From Sulfuricella sp. (GTDB taxonomy: Bacteria > Pseudomonadota > Gammaproteobacteria > Burkholderiales > Sulfuricellaceae), in contig JBAZID010000001.1 in assembly GCA_041651995.1 (NCBI GenBank), positions 186,001 to 250,000 of the forward strand: a DNA stretch of 64,000 bases, given 5' to 3'. Shown one piece after another: positions 24,237 through 33,324 of the stretch. Each line of letters starts with the position of its first letter. Positions within the stretch are counted from its first letter, which is position 1. A model generated the notes under the pieces. That model ran no database searches. It was not told the origin of the DNA and saw only the letters and a list, made by a program, of their open reading frames with translations. The translations under genes were made by a program, and so were the position numbers.

Positions 24237-24587
24237 TCAGCTTTCCGCGTCCACCCAGTCGCTGGCAAGATCATAGTTTTCGAAGATCTGAATCTCGGCA
24301 TCGACGAAGGCGCGCGCCAGCCAGGCACTCCACGCCACCAACCGGCCATTGGTGACAACCGCGATTTTCTGAAAATCATGGGCATGCTGCCAGTTGAAGC
24401 GCGCATCTTCCCACGCCACATCGAGTGTAAAATCAGCCATGTCGCGTAAATCCACCAGCAGGTTGACCTTGCCCTTGAATTTCGTCTCAAAAGTAACCGC
24501 ATCTTCCATCTGTTTGTAATCGGCGAGAGTGAATTCACCAAACACGGAAACCTTGACGACCCGATCGTGATGCTCAATGGCAATCAT
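24237..24587 (-). CDS. STAS/SpoIIAA-like small protein
   Basis: A 116-residue soluble protein with the SpoIIAA-like STAS/SEC14 pattern: KVSVFGEFTLADYKQMED, then NLLVDLRDMADFTLDVAWED, and a late DWVDAES end. Family members are small and of unclear function, possibly membrane or lipid associated. An overlapping frame of similar size on the same strand lacks family character. It is adjacent to the DsrC-like gene but separated from it by a terminator. Confidence 0.78.
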   Translation of the reverse strand: MIAIEHHDRVVKVSVFGEFTLADYKQMEDAVTFETKFKGKVNLLVDLRDMADFTLDVAWEDARFNWQHAHDFQKIAVVTNGRLVAWSAWLARAFVDAEIQIFENYDLASDWVDAES

Positions 24588-24630
24588 TTCATGACCCTTC
24601 CAATATATCCAGATGGGCCTATTCTATCGT

Positions 24631-24672
24631 AAAAAAGCAAAGGCCCGGAAAGCAAAGCATCCCGGGCCTTTG
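24631..24672 (-). terminator. intrinsic terminator of the DsrC-like gene
   Basis: A perfect 11-base stem CAAAGGCCCGG / CCGGGCCTTTG is followed on the minus strand by GC and a six-T run. Confidence 0.92.
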
Positions 24673-24689
24673 TGCGGGCAACAGCTAAC

Positions 24690-24983
24690 TTAAACGCAGC
24701 CGGTAGGTTTGGGCAAACCGCCATATTTGGTGATAGGCTTCATTGGGCCCGTCATCCAGGTGCTGAAAATCACCTTCTGGTCTTCATCGATATATTTGGC
24801 AAATTTCCGGATCGGTGGCACCGAACTGGTTTCCTCGAAATATTCACGCGCTTTCATGATGTGGTTCCATTTCACATCATCAAGCTCAACGCCGTCAGCC
24901 TCTGCCATTGCGCGGCCAATATCCTCGGTCCAGACATTCATGTCCGTCAAATAACCATCACCATCTCGTACAGGAAGTTCCAT
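24690..24983 (-). CDS. DsrC/TusE-family sulfur carrier protein with single C-terminal cysteine
   Basis: A 97-residue DsrC/TusE-family protein. The C-terminal arm LPKPTGCV keeps the penultimate sulfur-carrying cysteine (C96). The second cysteine of true DsrC, expected 11 residues earlier, is Thr85. Such single-cysteine forms include TusE of tRNA thiolation and DsrC-like paralogues of sulfur oxidisers. No tusBCD, dsrAB or hdr-like genes are nearby, so the partner is not visible. AAGGGG precedes the ATG. It has its own promoter and terminator. Confidence 0.85.
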   Translation of the reverse strand: MELPVRDGDGYLTDMNVWTEDIGRAMAEADGVELDDVKWNHIMKAREYFEETSSVPPIRKFAKYIDEDQKVIFSTWMTGPMKPITKYGGLPKPTGCV

Positions 24984-25081
24984 GTTTAATACCCCTTAAT
25001 AAAGTTACTGAATTTTGCCTTGATCTCGCCATATAAAACAAAGACGATCTATAACTTAGACATTGAATAAAATGTGTAATC

Positions 25082-25110
25082 ATTAAAACATACCTGATTG
25101 AAATAGTCAA
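25082..25110 (-). promoter_or_regulatory. sigma-70-like promoter of the DsrC-like gene
   Basis: On the minus strand TTGACT and TTTAAT are separated by 17 bases. The start would be near 25075, giving a leader of about 90 bases. Confidence 0.55.
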
Positions 25111-25166
25111 CAATAGGGTTTCATGTTCAATGTATAATTGCACCGATCTAGTTCAGCTTACCTTCC

Positions 25167-28100
25167 GTGCCACCTGACTTCCGCACCCTTTCCACCGAAA
25201 TCGCAAAATGCATGCAGCGTGACCGGCACCGTTTCAGGCGCGAACTCAATCAGCTTGAAACTGCTCTGCGCAGCGGAAAATTACAAGATAACGCACTGAC
25301 CAGTCTCAGCGCCCGCATTCAGGCTTCAGCTGCAAGGCGAATCAGCCGGCTTGAATGCATCCCTGTTCCCTCTTTCACCGCCGAACTACCTGTAAACGAA
25401 AAGCGCCATGACATCGCTGCTGCAATTGCAGCCAATCAGGTTGTCATCGTCTGCGGCGAAACCGGCTCCGGCAAAACCACCCAGTTGCCGCAAATCTGCC
25501 TCGAACTCAAGCGCGGCGTTGCTGGACTGATCGGCCACACGCAACCAAGGCGAATTGCAGCCCGCAGCGTAGCCACGCGCATTTCGGCTGAGCTGAAATC
25601 CGAGACCGGGAATGCGGTTGGCTACCAGGTTCGCTTTCACGATCATGTCAGTGAACACAATTACATCAAAGTCATGACCGACGGCATCCTGCTTGCCGAA
25701 ACTCAGGGCGACCGATTTCTCGATGCCTACGATACGATCATTATCGACGAAGCTCACGAGCGCAGCCTCAACATCGACTTCCTGCTTGGTTACCTCAAAC
25801 GCATCCTGCCCCGCCGTCCCGACCTGAAGCTCATCATCACCTCCGCGACTATCGATGCGGAACGTTTTTCGAATCATTTTGATGGCGCACCCGTAATTGA
25901 AGTATCAGGCAGAACCTATCCGGTCGAGGTCCGTTATCGCCCGCTTCAGGTCGAGGAAGATAACGGCAGAGAAGAAGCGCTGGAACTGGCCATCCTCCAT
26001 GCGGTGGATGAGACTGGATCACACGGCGGGGACATCCTGATTTTTCTGCCGGGTGAGCGCGAGATTCGCGACGTGGCGGAAGCGCTGCGCAAGCACCACC
26101 TCCCCGATACGGATATTTTGCCGCTGTTCGCCCGTTTGTCCAGCGCAGAGCAGGACCAGATTTTCAAATCTGGCGGTGGGCGACGCATCATACTGGCAAC
26201 CAATGTGGCGGAAACCTCTCTCACCGTGCCAGGCATCCGCTATGTGATCGACCCTGGTTATGCCCGCATTCGCCGCTACAGCGTACGCGCCAAGGTGGAA
26301 CGCCTGCAGGTGGAAAAAACCTCGCGAGCCTCCGCTTCTCAGCGCGCCGGGCGCTGTGGGCGCGTGGCCGCGGGCATCTGTATTCGCCTTTACAGCGAGG
26401 AGGATTTCAACGCCCGCCTGGCATTCACCGATCCGGAAATCCGCCGCAGCAACCTGGCAGCCGTGATCCTGCGCATGCAGGCGCTGGGGCTAGGCGACGT
26501 CGATGCCTTCCCCTTCCTCGAAGCCCCTGATCCGCGCGCCATATCAGACGGATTCCAGTTGCTGGAAGAACTCGGTGCCATGGATGAAGCGCGTCAGCTG
26601 ACGCCCCTGGGCAAACAGCTGGCCCAGCTTCCAATCGATCCGCGCATTGCGCGCATGATCCTGGCCGCGCAAAAAGAAAACAGTCTCGCCGAAGTGCTGA
26701 TCATCGCCGCCGCGCTATCCAGCCAGGACCCGCGTGAGCGCCCGCTGGCAACTCAGGAAGCCGCAGACACGGCGCACCGGCGTTTCCAGGACGAGCGCTC
26801 GGACTTCCTCGGCTTTCTCAAACTGTGGCGCTTTTACGAAGCAGCCCTGATCCACAAGAAGTCAAGCCGCAAGCTGGCCCAGCTCTGCCGCGACAACTTC
26901 CTGTCCGCACTGCGCATGCGCGAGTGGCGCGACATCCACGGCCAGCTGGCGGTGATGATCAAGGAAATGGGCATGCGCCCCAACGAGATCGAAGCTGATT
27001 ACGGCCAGATCCACCGCGCCCTGCTCACCGGCCTGCTCGGCAATATTGGCCAGAAAAGCGAGGGCCGCGAGTATCTGGGCGCGCGCGGCATCAAATTTTC
27101 CATTTTTCCGGGCTCGGTGCTGTTCAAACCCACCTCCCCTCAATCTCCCCTTGTCAGGGGGGAAGCGGTGGATTCTCCTCCTGACAAGGGGAGGCCGGGA
27201 GGGGCTAACCCAAAATGGCTGATGGCCGCCGAACTTACCGAAACCACTCGCCTCTATGGGCGCACTCTTGCCCGCATCGAGCCGGAATGGATCGAACCGC
27301 TGGCGGGGCACCTCATCAAGCGCAATTATTTCGACCCGCACTGGGAAAAGAAAGCCGCACGTGTTTCTGCCTATGAGCGTGTCACACTCTACGGCCTGGT
27401 GATCGAGCCCAGGCGCAAAGTCCATTACGGACCCATCCATCCCTCGGAAGCACGCGAGATTTTTATCCGCGCCGCCCTGGTGGAGGGGGAATTCCATAGC
27501 AAGGCACCTTTCTTCATTCACAATCGAAAGCTGGTTGAAGAAATCGAGGAACTGGAGCACAAGGCGCGCAGGCAGGACATTCTGGTGGACGAACAACGTA
27601 TATGCGAGTTCTACGACGCTCTGATTCCGCCCGGCATTCACAACGGCGCAGCATTTGACAAGTGGCGCCATGAAGCGGAACGCCAACTGCCTCGCCTGCT
27701 TTATCTCAGCCGCGAACAACTGATGCGCCATGAAGCTGGGCATATCACGGAAGACTTGTTTCCACCCACGCTCAATCTCGGCGGCAGTACGTTCAACCTG
27801 TCCTACCGCTTCGAGCATGGCCACCCCCTTGATGGCGTGACTCTTGCCATTCCGCTGCCAGCGCTTAACCAGATCAGCGCGGCGCGCTGCGAATGGCTGG
27901 TGCCGGGTTTGCTGCGCGAGAAAATCACCTGGCTGATTCGCGGCCTGCCGCACAAGCTTCGCAGCGCCTGTGTGCCTGTGCCTGAATTTGCCACTGCAGC
28001 ACTGAATCAGATCACCTCCCGCGACCAGGCATTGACCGTTGCCCTGACTGAATTTCTGGCGCGCCGCAAGAAAATCAGCATACCGCCTGAAGCATGGCCA

Positions 28101-29120
28101 CAGGAATTGCTGCCAACGCATTTGCAAATGAATTTCAGCATCATCTCCGAAAATGGAGATGAAATCGCCAGTGGCCGTAACCTCGCGGAACTGCGGCAAC
28201 GCCTGGGCAGCAAGGCAGAGAAATGCTTCGTCACAGCAATGTCATCGTCTTTCGAGCGCGATTCAGTTACCTGCTGGGATTTCGGTGAACTACCGGAAAG
28301 ACTGGAATTCCAGCGCCAAGGCCAGACGCTGCTCGGCTACCCGGCTCTGCAGGCGCAAGATGACCATATCTCGCTACGTCTGTTCGACACCGAGGCCAAA
28401 GCCGCACAGGCCATGCAGACTGGGCTGGCACGCCTGCTCCTGCTACAGATGCCAGAACAGGCCCGTTTTCTCGAGAAATCACTACCCGTCAATAAAGCCA
28501 CCTGCCTGCACTATTTGCCATTGGGTTCATGTGACGAACTCAAGCACTCGTTACAGCAAGCCATTGCGGAACATATCCTGACCGGTGACAAACCACCGGT
28601 CCGCAATGAAGCCCAGTTCAATCAGCGACGTGACGAAACTCGCCCCCTGCTGGTGACTGGAGCCAACCAGATCTGCAAACTTGCAAGCGAAATTCTCGCC
28701 GAGTACCACGTTTTATTGCACAAGTTGCAAACCGCAAAGCAATGGGCAGAGGCCATCTCGGATATGAAAGCTCAACTGGCTCAACTGATTTATCCTGGCT
28801 TCCTCACGCACACACCGCTTAATTGGCTGCGTCACTATCCGCGCTACCTCAAGGCCATCTCTTTACGGCTGGATAAACTTTCCAGCACAACAGAGCGCGA
28901 CAGGCTGAACCGCGAGCAACTTGCCCCTCTGTACCGCCGTTACCTGGAAAAAACAGCGCAAAATGAAAAAAAAGGGGAAGCAAACAGCCAGTCGCTCCAG
29001 GACTTCCGCTGGATGCTGGAAGAACTACGCGTATCGCTGTTTGCCCAGGAACTCAAAACCATCCAGCCAATCTCCGTAAAAAGGCTTGAAAAACAATGGG
29101 AAGCAGCCTCAAAAGAATAA
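25167..29120 (+). CDS. hrpA: ATP-dependent RNA helicase HrpA (with in-frame repeat insertion)
   Basis: A 1317-residue DEAH-box helicase that in E. coli resolves stalled ribosomes and processes mRNA. Walker A is CGETGSGKTTQ, the box is IIIDEAHERS, and the QRAGRCGR motif VI is intact. The HA2/OB domains and long HrpA-specific C-terminal part are complete. Residues about 656-682 are encoded by a palindromic repeat inserted in frame between VLFKP and KWLMAAEL, where E. coli HrpA has only a couple of residues. The GTG start follows a TATAAT at 25133-25138. Confidence 0.95.
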   Translation: MPPDFRTLSTEIAKCMQRDRHRFRRELNQLETALRSGKLQDNALTSLSARIQASAARRISRLECIPVPSFTAELPVNEKRHDIAAAIAANQVVIVCGETGSGKTTQLPQICLELKRGVAGLIGHTQPRRIAARSVATRISAELKSETGNAVGYQVRFHDHVSEHNYIKVMTDGILLAETQGDRFLDAYDTIIIDEAHERSLNIDFLLGYLKRILPRRPDLKLIITSATIDAERFSNHFDGAPVIEVSGRTYPVEVRYRPLQVEEDNGREEALELAILHAVDETGSHGGDILIFLPGEREIRDVAEALRKHHLPDTDILPLFARLSSAEQDQIFKSGGGRRIILATNVAETSLTVPGIRYVIDPGYARIRRYSVRAKVERLQVEKTSRASASQRAGRCGRVAAGICIRLYSEEDFNARLAFTDPEIRRSNLAAVILRMQALGLGDVDAFPFLEAPDPRAISDGFQLLEELGAMDEARQLTPLGKQLAQLPIDPRIARMILAAQKENSLAEVLIIAAALSSQDPRERPLATQEAADTAHRRFQDERSDFLGFLKLWRFYEAALIHKKSSRKLAQLCRDNFLSALRMREWRDIHGQLAVMIKEMGMRPNEIEADYGQIHRALLTGLLGNIGQKSEGREYLGARGIKFSIFPGSVLFKPTSPQSPLVRGEAVDSPPDKGRPGGANPKWLMAAELTETTRLYGRTLARIEPEWIEPLAGHLIKRNYFDPHWEKKAARVSAYERVTLYGLVIEPRRKVHYGPIHPSEAREIFIRAALVEGEFHSKAPFFIHNRKLVEEIEELEHKARRQDILVDEQRICEFYDALIPPGIHNGAAFDKWRHEAERQLPRLLYLSREQLMRHEAGHITEDLFPPTLNLGGSTFNLSYRFEHGHPLDGVTLAIPLPALNQISAARCEWLVPGLLREKITWLIRGLPHKLRSACVPVPEFATAALNQITSRDQALTVALTEFLARRKKISIPPEAWPQELLPTHLQMNFSIISENGDEIASGRNLAELRQRLGSKAEKCFVTAMSSSFERDSVTCWDFGELPERLEFQRQGQTLLGYPALQAQDDHISLRLFDTEAKAAQAMQTGLARLLLLQMPEQARFLEKSLPVNKATCLHYLPLGSCDELKHSLQQAIAEHILTGDKPPVRNEAQFNQRRDETRPLLVTGANQICKLASEILAEYHVLLHKLQTAKQWAEAISDMKAQLAQLIYPGFLTHTPLNWLRHYPRYLKAISLRLDKLSSTTERDRLNREQLAPLYRRYLEKTAQNEKKGEANSQSLQDFRWMLEELRVSLFAQELKTIQPISVKRLEKQWEAASKE
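27132..27212. repeat. 81-base palindromic repeat in frame inside hrpA (family D)
   Basis: Perfect 14-base arms CTCCCCTTGTCAGG (27145-27158) and CCTGACAAGGGGAG (27180-27193) sit inside larger imperfect arms. The length is exactly 27 codons and leaves the frame open. The same core occurs in ygiQ. Confidence 0.85.
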
Positions 29121-29511
29121 ATTGCCAGTTAGCACTCAACGTTAAAGTAATCTTACGGAATAGACGGCAAGCCACTCAATTAAATAGACTTATTTTGTTA
29201 CCCACAGAATCTGTGGATAACTCTGTGGATAGTCTTCAACAGAACATCTAAACCCATTGAGCGAATACGTTTTTTTCTACATCGCGCAGTAAATGAACAA
29301 TTTATTACTCCTTTATAAACAATGGCTTGTCGTAACGATTCTGCGCCCGCCCTTACGTGCGGCATGACAATATCTTTTCAGGAAGAGGGTGTGAATAAAG
29401 CATTCTGTCAAGCTCTTGCCATTTAATTCAAAGATAAACAATTTCTATAGCTGACAAGTAAAAAAAACCGGCAACAAGCCGGTTTTTTTCTCTGGATAGC
29501 ATACTCAATAC
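29121..29511. other. intergenic gap with a DnaA-box-like cluster
   Basis: A 391-base AT-rich gap between the 3' ends of hrpA and the first FadL gene. At 29198-29232 it holds TTACCCACA, TGTGGATAA and TGTGGATAG, one perfect and two one-mismatch DnaA boxes. A terminator lies at its right end. The rest shows no gene. Confidence 0.6.
29461..29489 (-). terminator. intrinsic terminator of the first FadL-type gene
   Basis: AAAAAAACCGGC and GCCGGTTTTTTT flank a five-base loop, giving a T-run in either direction. It could also end hrpA transcription. Confidence 0.9.
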
Positions 29512-30852
29512 TCAATAACGGTAGCTATAGATAAACTGCATGTTATTTTGCCCGTGGCTCACAGTTACCCCAGAACTATTAGTACTGGTCACTTCCGGCG
29601 CATAGCTGTAAGCGAAATCAATCGTGGATACTTTGCTGAAACGGTAGCCAAACCCGGCCGTATAGTGATTCTTGACAATCGCCGGGAACAAAGGATGCAT
29701 TAAGGCATCAGGCACAGGATTATCGGCAATATTGACACCGGCGCGCAAGGTCATCGCATCGGTAGCCTGATATGCGAGGCCCAACATCCAGACATCCTGG
29801 TCCTTCCACTCCTGTGGCAGTTTCATGTCCAGGGTGATGCCATTCAAGTCAGTAGTGGAGAACACCATGTGGAAGTTCTGCATTACGCTTGCCCAGCTGA
29901 TGCGCTTGTAGTCCGCAGCGACCATCAGCTTGCCGGTTGCCTGATATGCCAAACCCACGCCGTAGGTTTCAGGCCACTGGAAATCCACGATTTTGATCTT
30001 GCCTGTCAAAGTCGCCGTTGGATTTACCCCAAGTGTGTCAACCATCAACATTTTGGCGCCATCAGCTTCCATATCACCCAAATCGGTTTTAGAGTGATAA
30101 GTCGCACCGAGGGTCAGCTGCTTGTTGACCTGGTAAGTCATCCCCAGCTTCCCGGCCCAGCCAGTGGAATGCGCTTTACCGGAAAAATCATTGCTATTGG
30201 AAAAATCGAAGTACCCTACGTTGCTTGCAACACCCATCCAAGGGTTAAGACCTGGAGCGCCATTACCACTAGCGGACAGATTTCCACTTGTAGCCAGGCT
30301 CGTCATCTGAGGTGCAGGCATCGCCATTTGCAGATCCAGTCCCGCCCAAACAAAATCAATCGACCCGCCCACGGTGAAATCAGGAGAAACATTGTAGGCT
30401 ATGGGTAAAAGCACACGACCAACCCCGAGTTCGCTGCGTGTCGCAAGTCCAGTGCCCATGCTCATAAAGCTGTTTGCGCCATATTCAGTCCCCATGCCCC
30501 CCTGACCATAAACACCCATGCCAAAGGTCAGCTTGTCATGCCGGCGGCTCCACCCCAGAGCGGGACCACCAAATGAATCTGCGGAAGAATGGGCAGAATT
30601 ACCGCTCATGCTGGCATTCACATCAGGAGCAAGAATACCCAGCGCCAGATCCAGCCGATGGTTATCCTCCATCAACCCCAGGGTGGCGGGGTTATTCATC
30701 ATTGCAGCAGAGCCGTTATCGTAGGCTATTGATGCGCCCCCCATGCCCAGCGCAATTGGACCATAGCCTTCCATGTTCATCCCGTTGGTGGCGCATGCGA
30801 CCCCCGGAATTGCCATGAATACCATAGCCACAACCAATTTTTTTTGTTGCAT
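29512..30852 (-). CDS. FadL/OmpP1/TodX-family outer membrane porin (copy 1)
   Basis: A 446-residue outer membrane beta-barrel for hydrophobic substrates. The signal peptide ends at CA-TNG. The FadL N-terminal block NGMNMEGYGPIALGMGG with DNGSAAMMNNPATLGL forms the hatch. The protein ends with an aromatic strand (FIYSYRY). It is a paralogue of the gene at 31936. The substrate is unknown; FadL homologues carry long-chain fatty acids or aromatic hydrocarbons. It has its own terminator. Confidence 0.92.
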   Translation of the reverse strand: MQQKKLVVAMVFMAIPGVACATNGMNMEGYGPIALGMGGASIAYDNGSAAMMNNPATLGLMEDNHRLDLALGILAPDVNASMSGNSAHSSADSFGGPALGWSRRHDKLTFGMGVYGQGGMGTEYGANSFMSMGTGLATRSELGVGRVLLPIAYNVSPDFTVGGSIDFVWAGLDLQMAMPAPQMTSLATSGNLSASGNGAPGLNPWMGVASNVGYFDFSNSNDFSGKAHSTGWAGKLGMTYQVNKQLTLGATYHSKTDLGDMEADGAKMLMVDTLGVNPTATLTGKIKIVDFQWPETYGVGLAYQATGKLMVAADYKRISWASVMQNFHMVFSTTDLNGITLDMKLPQEWKDQDVWMLGLAYQATDAMTLRAGVNIADNPVPDALMHPLFPAIVKNHYTAGFGYRFSKVSTIDFAYSYAPEVTSTNSSGVTVSHGQNNMQFIYSYRY

Positions 30853-30872
30853 ACCAACCTCATTTTTTCAAT

Positions 30873-30900
30873 AAAAAAGCCCCGCTTTCGCGGAGCTTTA
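30873..30900 (-). terminator. intrinsic terminator of the DUF302-like gene
   Basis: Minus strand: AAGCTCCGC, GAAA loop, GCGGGGCTT (one wobble) and a T-run. Confidence 0.85.
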
Positions 30901-30934
30901 CCTAGCGGCCAAAGCCAACAGGAAAAATTAAAGC

Positions 30935-31825
30935 TTAAAAAGCACCGGACTTCTCGTACGTGCCACCGGCAACACCAGTCAGAGTTTCCAGAATTTCATC
31001 CGGGGAATCGCTGATTTTCATGAAAGAACCCATGCCAAGCGTAGGCCAGCCCAACGCGATGCGATAGCGGCCATACAGGGCATTCGCCTTGCCGCCTACC
31101 ACATAGATTTCATATGGCATCGCTGCAATGTTGTCGGTACCGATCTTGTTCAGCCAGACACCTTCGCCGGTCTTGGCGTCATTCATGGCAACACCGAACA
31201 CAGCAATTTTCTTGTCGGCCAGAACGACTTCATACACCTTGGAAGTCTTGTTTTTGCCGGAGGCCAGATTATCCTGAATGGTTTTTACCGCTGCTTCGAA
31301 GCTGGCATGTGATTTCAGTTCGTTCTTGTCGGATTCGAAGCGCTCCATGCCGATCATGTAACGATAGCTGGGCAGATCGCCTGCTGGCTCATCACCGCCG
31401 AAACCCTTGCCGGCACCCAGCGACTTCTGCAATTTTGCCTGCAGCGCTTTTACGGCCGGCTCGGCGGAGCTGAACTGCTTGCGCAAGAAGGCACGATACC
31501 AGTAATCAGGGTTCATGTAGCTGACCGAGCCATCGGCCTTTACACCCACGCGCACGGCAGCACCCGCAACGGCCGCCCCACCAATACCATGAATCGCATC
31601 CAGCATGCCCTTATCGGTCACCACCACCACGCCATGCGTGCTCACACCTTTGGGGGAGTACTTGCCCACCACGGTAAAACCTTCCGCAGTCAGTTTCTTC
31701 TCCACCTGGCCCATCACGGCATTCACATCACCGCCCGTCACCTTATCGCCGGAAATATAAGGTGTAATCGCGAACGCCAGCGGCGCCCACACAGTCAACA
31801 ACAAAGCCCCTAATATTTTTTTCAT
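30935..31825 (-). CDS. Exported DUF302-like protein between two FadL porins
   Basis: A 296-residue exported protein (signal ending near AFA-ITP). Its N-terminal half resembles DUF302: QVEKKLTAEGFTVVGKY, then VVVVTDKGML, then VKADGSVSYMNPDYWYRAF. The C-terminal half (SYRYMIGMERFESDKNEL onward) I do not recognise. GGAG lies ten bases before the ATG. Location between two FadL paralogues suggests a periplasmic role connected to them, but each gene has its own terminator. Function unknown. Confidence 0.7.
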   Translation of the reverse strand: MKKILGALLLTVWAPLAFAITPYISGDKVTGGDVNAVMGQVEKKLTAEGFTVVGKYSPKGVSTHGVVVVTDKGMLDAIHGIGGAAVAGAAVRVGVKADGSVSYMNPDYWYRAFLRKQFSSAEPAVKALQAKLQKSLGAGKGFGGDEPAGDLPSYRYMIGMERFESDKNELKSHASFEAAVKTIQDNLASGKNKTSKVYEVVLADKKIAVFGVAMNDAKTGEGVWLNKIGTDNIAAMPYEIYVVGGKANALYGRYRIALGWPTLGMGSFMKISDSPDEILETLTGVAGGTYEKSGAF

Positions 31826-31864
31826 GTTGATAGTTCTCCATGTTTATTCTATTCAATAGCCGCA

Positions 31865-31903
31865 TAAAAAAAGGGCTGAAACAGTGTAACTGCTCAGCCC
31901 TTT
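31865..31903 (-). terminator. intrinsic terminator of the second FadL-type gene
   Basis: A ten-base stem AAAGGGCTGA / TCAGCCCTTT, 14-base loop, followed on the minus strand by a T-run. Confidence 0.88.
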
Positions 31904-31935
31904 CAGTTCAACACAACAAGGTGTTCAGCTGGACC

Positions 31936-33324
31936 TTAGAAACGGTGGCTGTACATCAGTTGCCAGTTGTTTTGCGCGTGCTCGATACTGTAGCCGTTCG
32001 AAACGCCTGCTACTGCCGGAGAGGTCACAGTCACTTTAGGCGCATAGGAGTACGAAGCATTCACTTCGGACACCTTGTTGAACGCATAGCCAGCACCCAG
32101 GGTGTAATGCTCCTTGATGGTTGCAGGGAACAGCGGATTGACATAAGCCTCCGGAACCGGGTTGTCGGAAATATTCACGCCGGCGCGCAGGGTCAGCGCA
32201 TCGGTTGCCTTATATGCCACACCCAGCTGGAACACATCCTGATCTTTCCAGTTTTGCGGCAGCTTCATGTCCATGGTAACGCCACCCATGTCCGAGCTAG
32301 CGAACGTCATGTGCATGTTTTTCATGACCTTTTCCCAGCCAATACGCTTATAATCAGCTGCGATCATCAGCTTGTCATTAGCCTGGAAAGCGACGCCAAA
32401 ACCAAAAGTTTCCGGGAACTGGAAGTCAACGATTTTGACCTTGCCTGTCAAAGTATAGGTTGTTCCTGCAGGCCCCATTGATCCAGAATTATCGATCATT
32501 CGCATCTGCGCGCCGTCAGCTTCCATGTCATTCAAGCTGGTTTGGGAGTGATAGGTTGCGCCGATGGTCATCTGCTTGTTGACCTTGTAGGTCATGCCCA
32601 GTTTCCCGGCCCAGCCAGTGGAATGCGCCCTGCCGCTAAAATCGTCACTATTTGAGAAATCAAAGTATCCGACGTTGTTCGCACCACCCATAAAAGCGCC
32701 AAGAGTTGCCATTGGGGCTCCCGTCAAATTGCCCCCAGCTGCCAGGGCACCCATTTGGGCCGCAGACATTGCCATTTGCAGATCCATGCCCGCCCAGACG
32801 AAATCCAGCGAGCCAGCGATATTCAGGTCGGGAGTCACATCGTAAGCAATCGGTACAATCAGGCTACCCACGCCAACTTCGGAGCGGCTGGGCAAGCCTG
32901 TGCCGCCGCTCACCCAAGTGCTCGTACCATATTCCGTACCCATGCCACCCTGCGCAAACACGCCAACGCCATATGCCAGCTTGCCGTCTTTCTTCACCCA
33001 GCCTGCAGCCGGCATATAGTAGGCATCACCACCAGATTTGGCTTTCGCGCCGGCGCACGGGGCAGTCGTACAAGTCGAAGTAATATCAGGGTGCAAACCA
33101 CCAATCGCGACATCCAGACGGCTGGTGCCATTAGCCATCAGGCCGATGGTTGCAGGGTTGTTTGCCATGCCGCCAGCGCCGTTGTCATAGGCCATGGATG
33201 CGCCACCCATACCGGTTGCAATCGGGCCGTAGCCTTCCATCAACATGCCGTTGGTTGCCAGGGCAACGCCCGGTGCTGCAATTCCGATAGCGGCCAGTAC
33301 ACCCACAATTTTTTTAAGTTTCAT
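31936..33324 (-). CDS. FadL/OmpP1/TodX-family outer membrane porin (copy 2)
   Basis: A 462-residue FadL-family barrel with signal peptide (cleavage near ALA-TNG), the hatch segment NGMLMEGYGPIATGMGG and an aromatic C-terminal strand (LMYSHRF). It is clearly paralogous to copy 1 through most of the length. An insert with two cysteines (STCTTAPCAGAKAKSG) is absent from copy 1 and may form a surface disulfide loop. GAGGGG precedes the ATG. Confidence 0.92.
   Translation of the reverse strand: MKLKKIVGVLAAIGIAAPGVALATNGMLMEGYGPIATGMGGASMAYDNGAGGMANNPATIGLMANGTSRLDVAIGGLHPDITSTCTTAPCAGAKAKSGGDAYYMPAAGWVKKDGKLAYGVGVFAQGGMGTEYGTSTWVSGGTGLPSRSEVGVGSLIVPIAYDVTPDLNIAGSLDFVWAGMDLQMAMSAAQMGALAAGGNLTGAPMATLGAFMGGANNVGYFDFSNSDDFSGRAHSTGWAGKLGMTYKVNKQMTIGATYHSQTSLNDMEADGAQMRMIDNSGSMGPAGTTYTLTGKVKIVDFQFPETFGFGVAFQANDKLMIAADYKRIGWEKVMKNMHMTFASSDMGGVTMDMKLPQNWKDQDVFQLGVAYKATDALTLRAGVNISDNPVPEAYVNPLFPATIKEHYTLGAGYAFNKVSEVNASYSYAPKVTVTSPAVAGVSNGYSIEHAQNNWQLMYSHRF

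Noticed and set aside
24194..24583. 129-codon frame overlapping the STAS-like gene on the same strand
   Set aside because: The alternative frame has STAS-family sequence and a good N-terminus; this one does not.
29198..29232. Chromosomal origin
   Set aside because: Only three box-like sites, no AT-rich unwinding repeats and no dnaA/dnaN neighbours.
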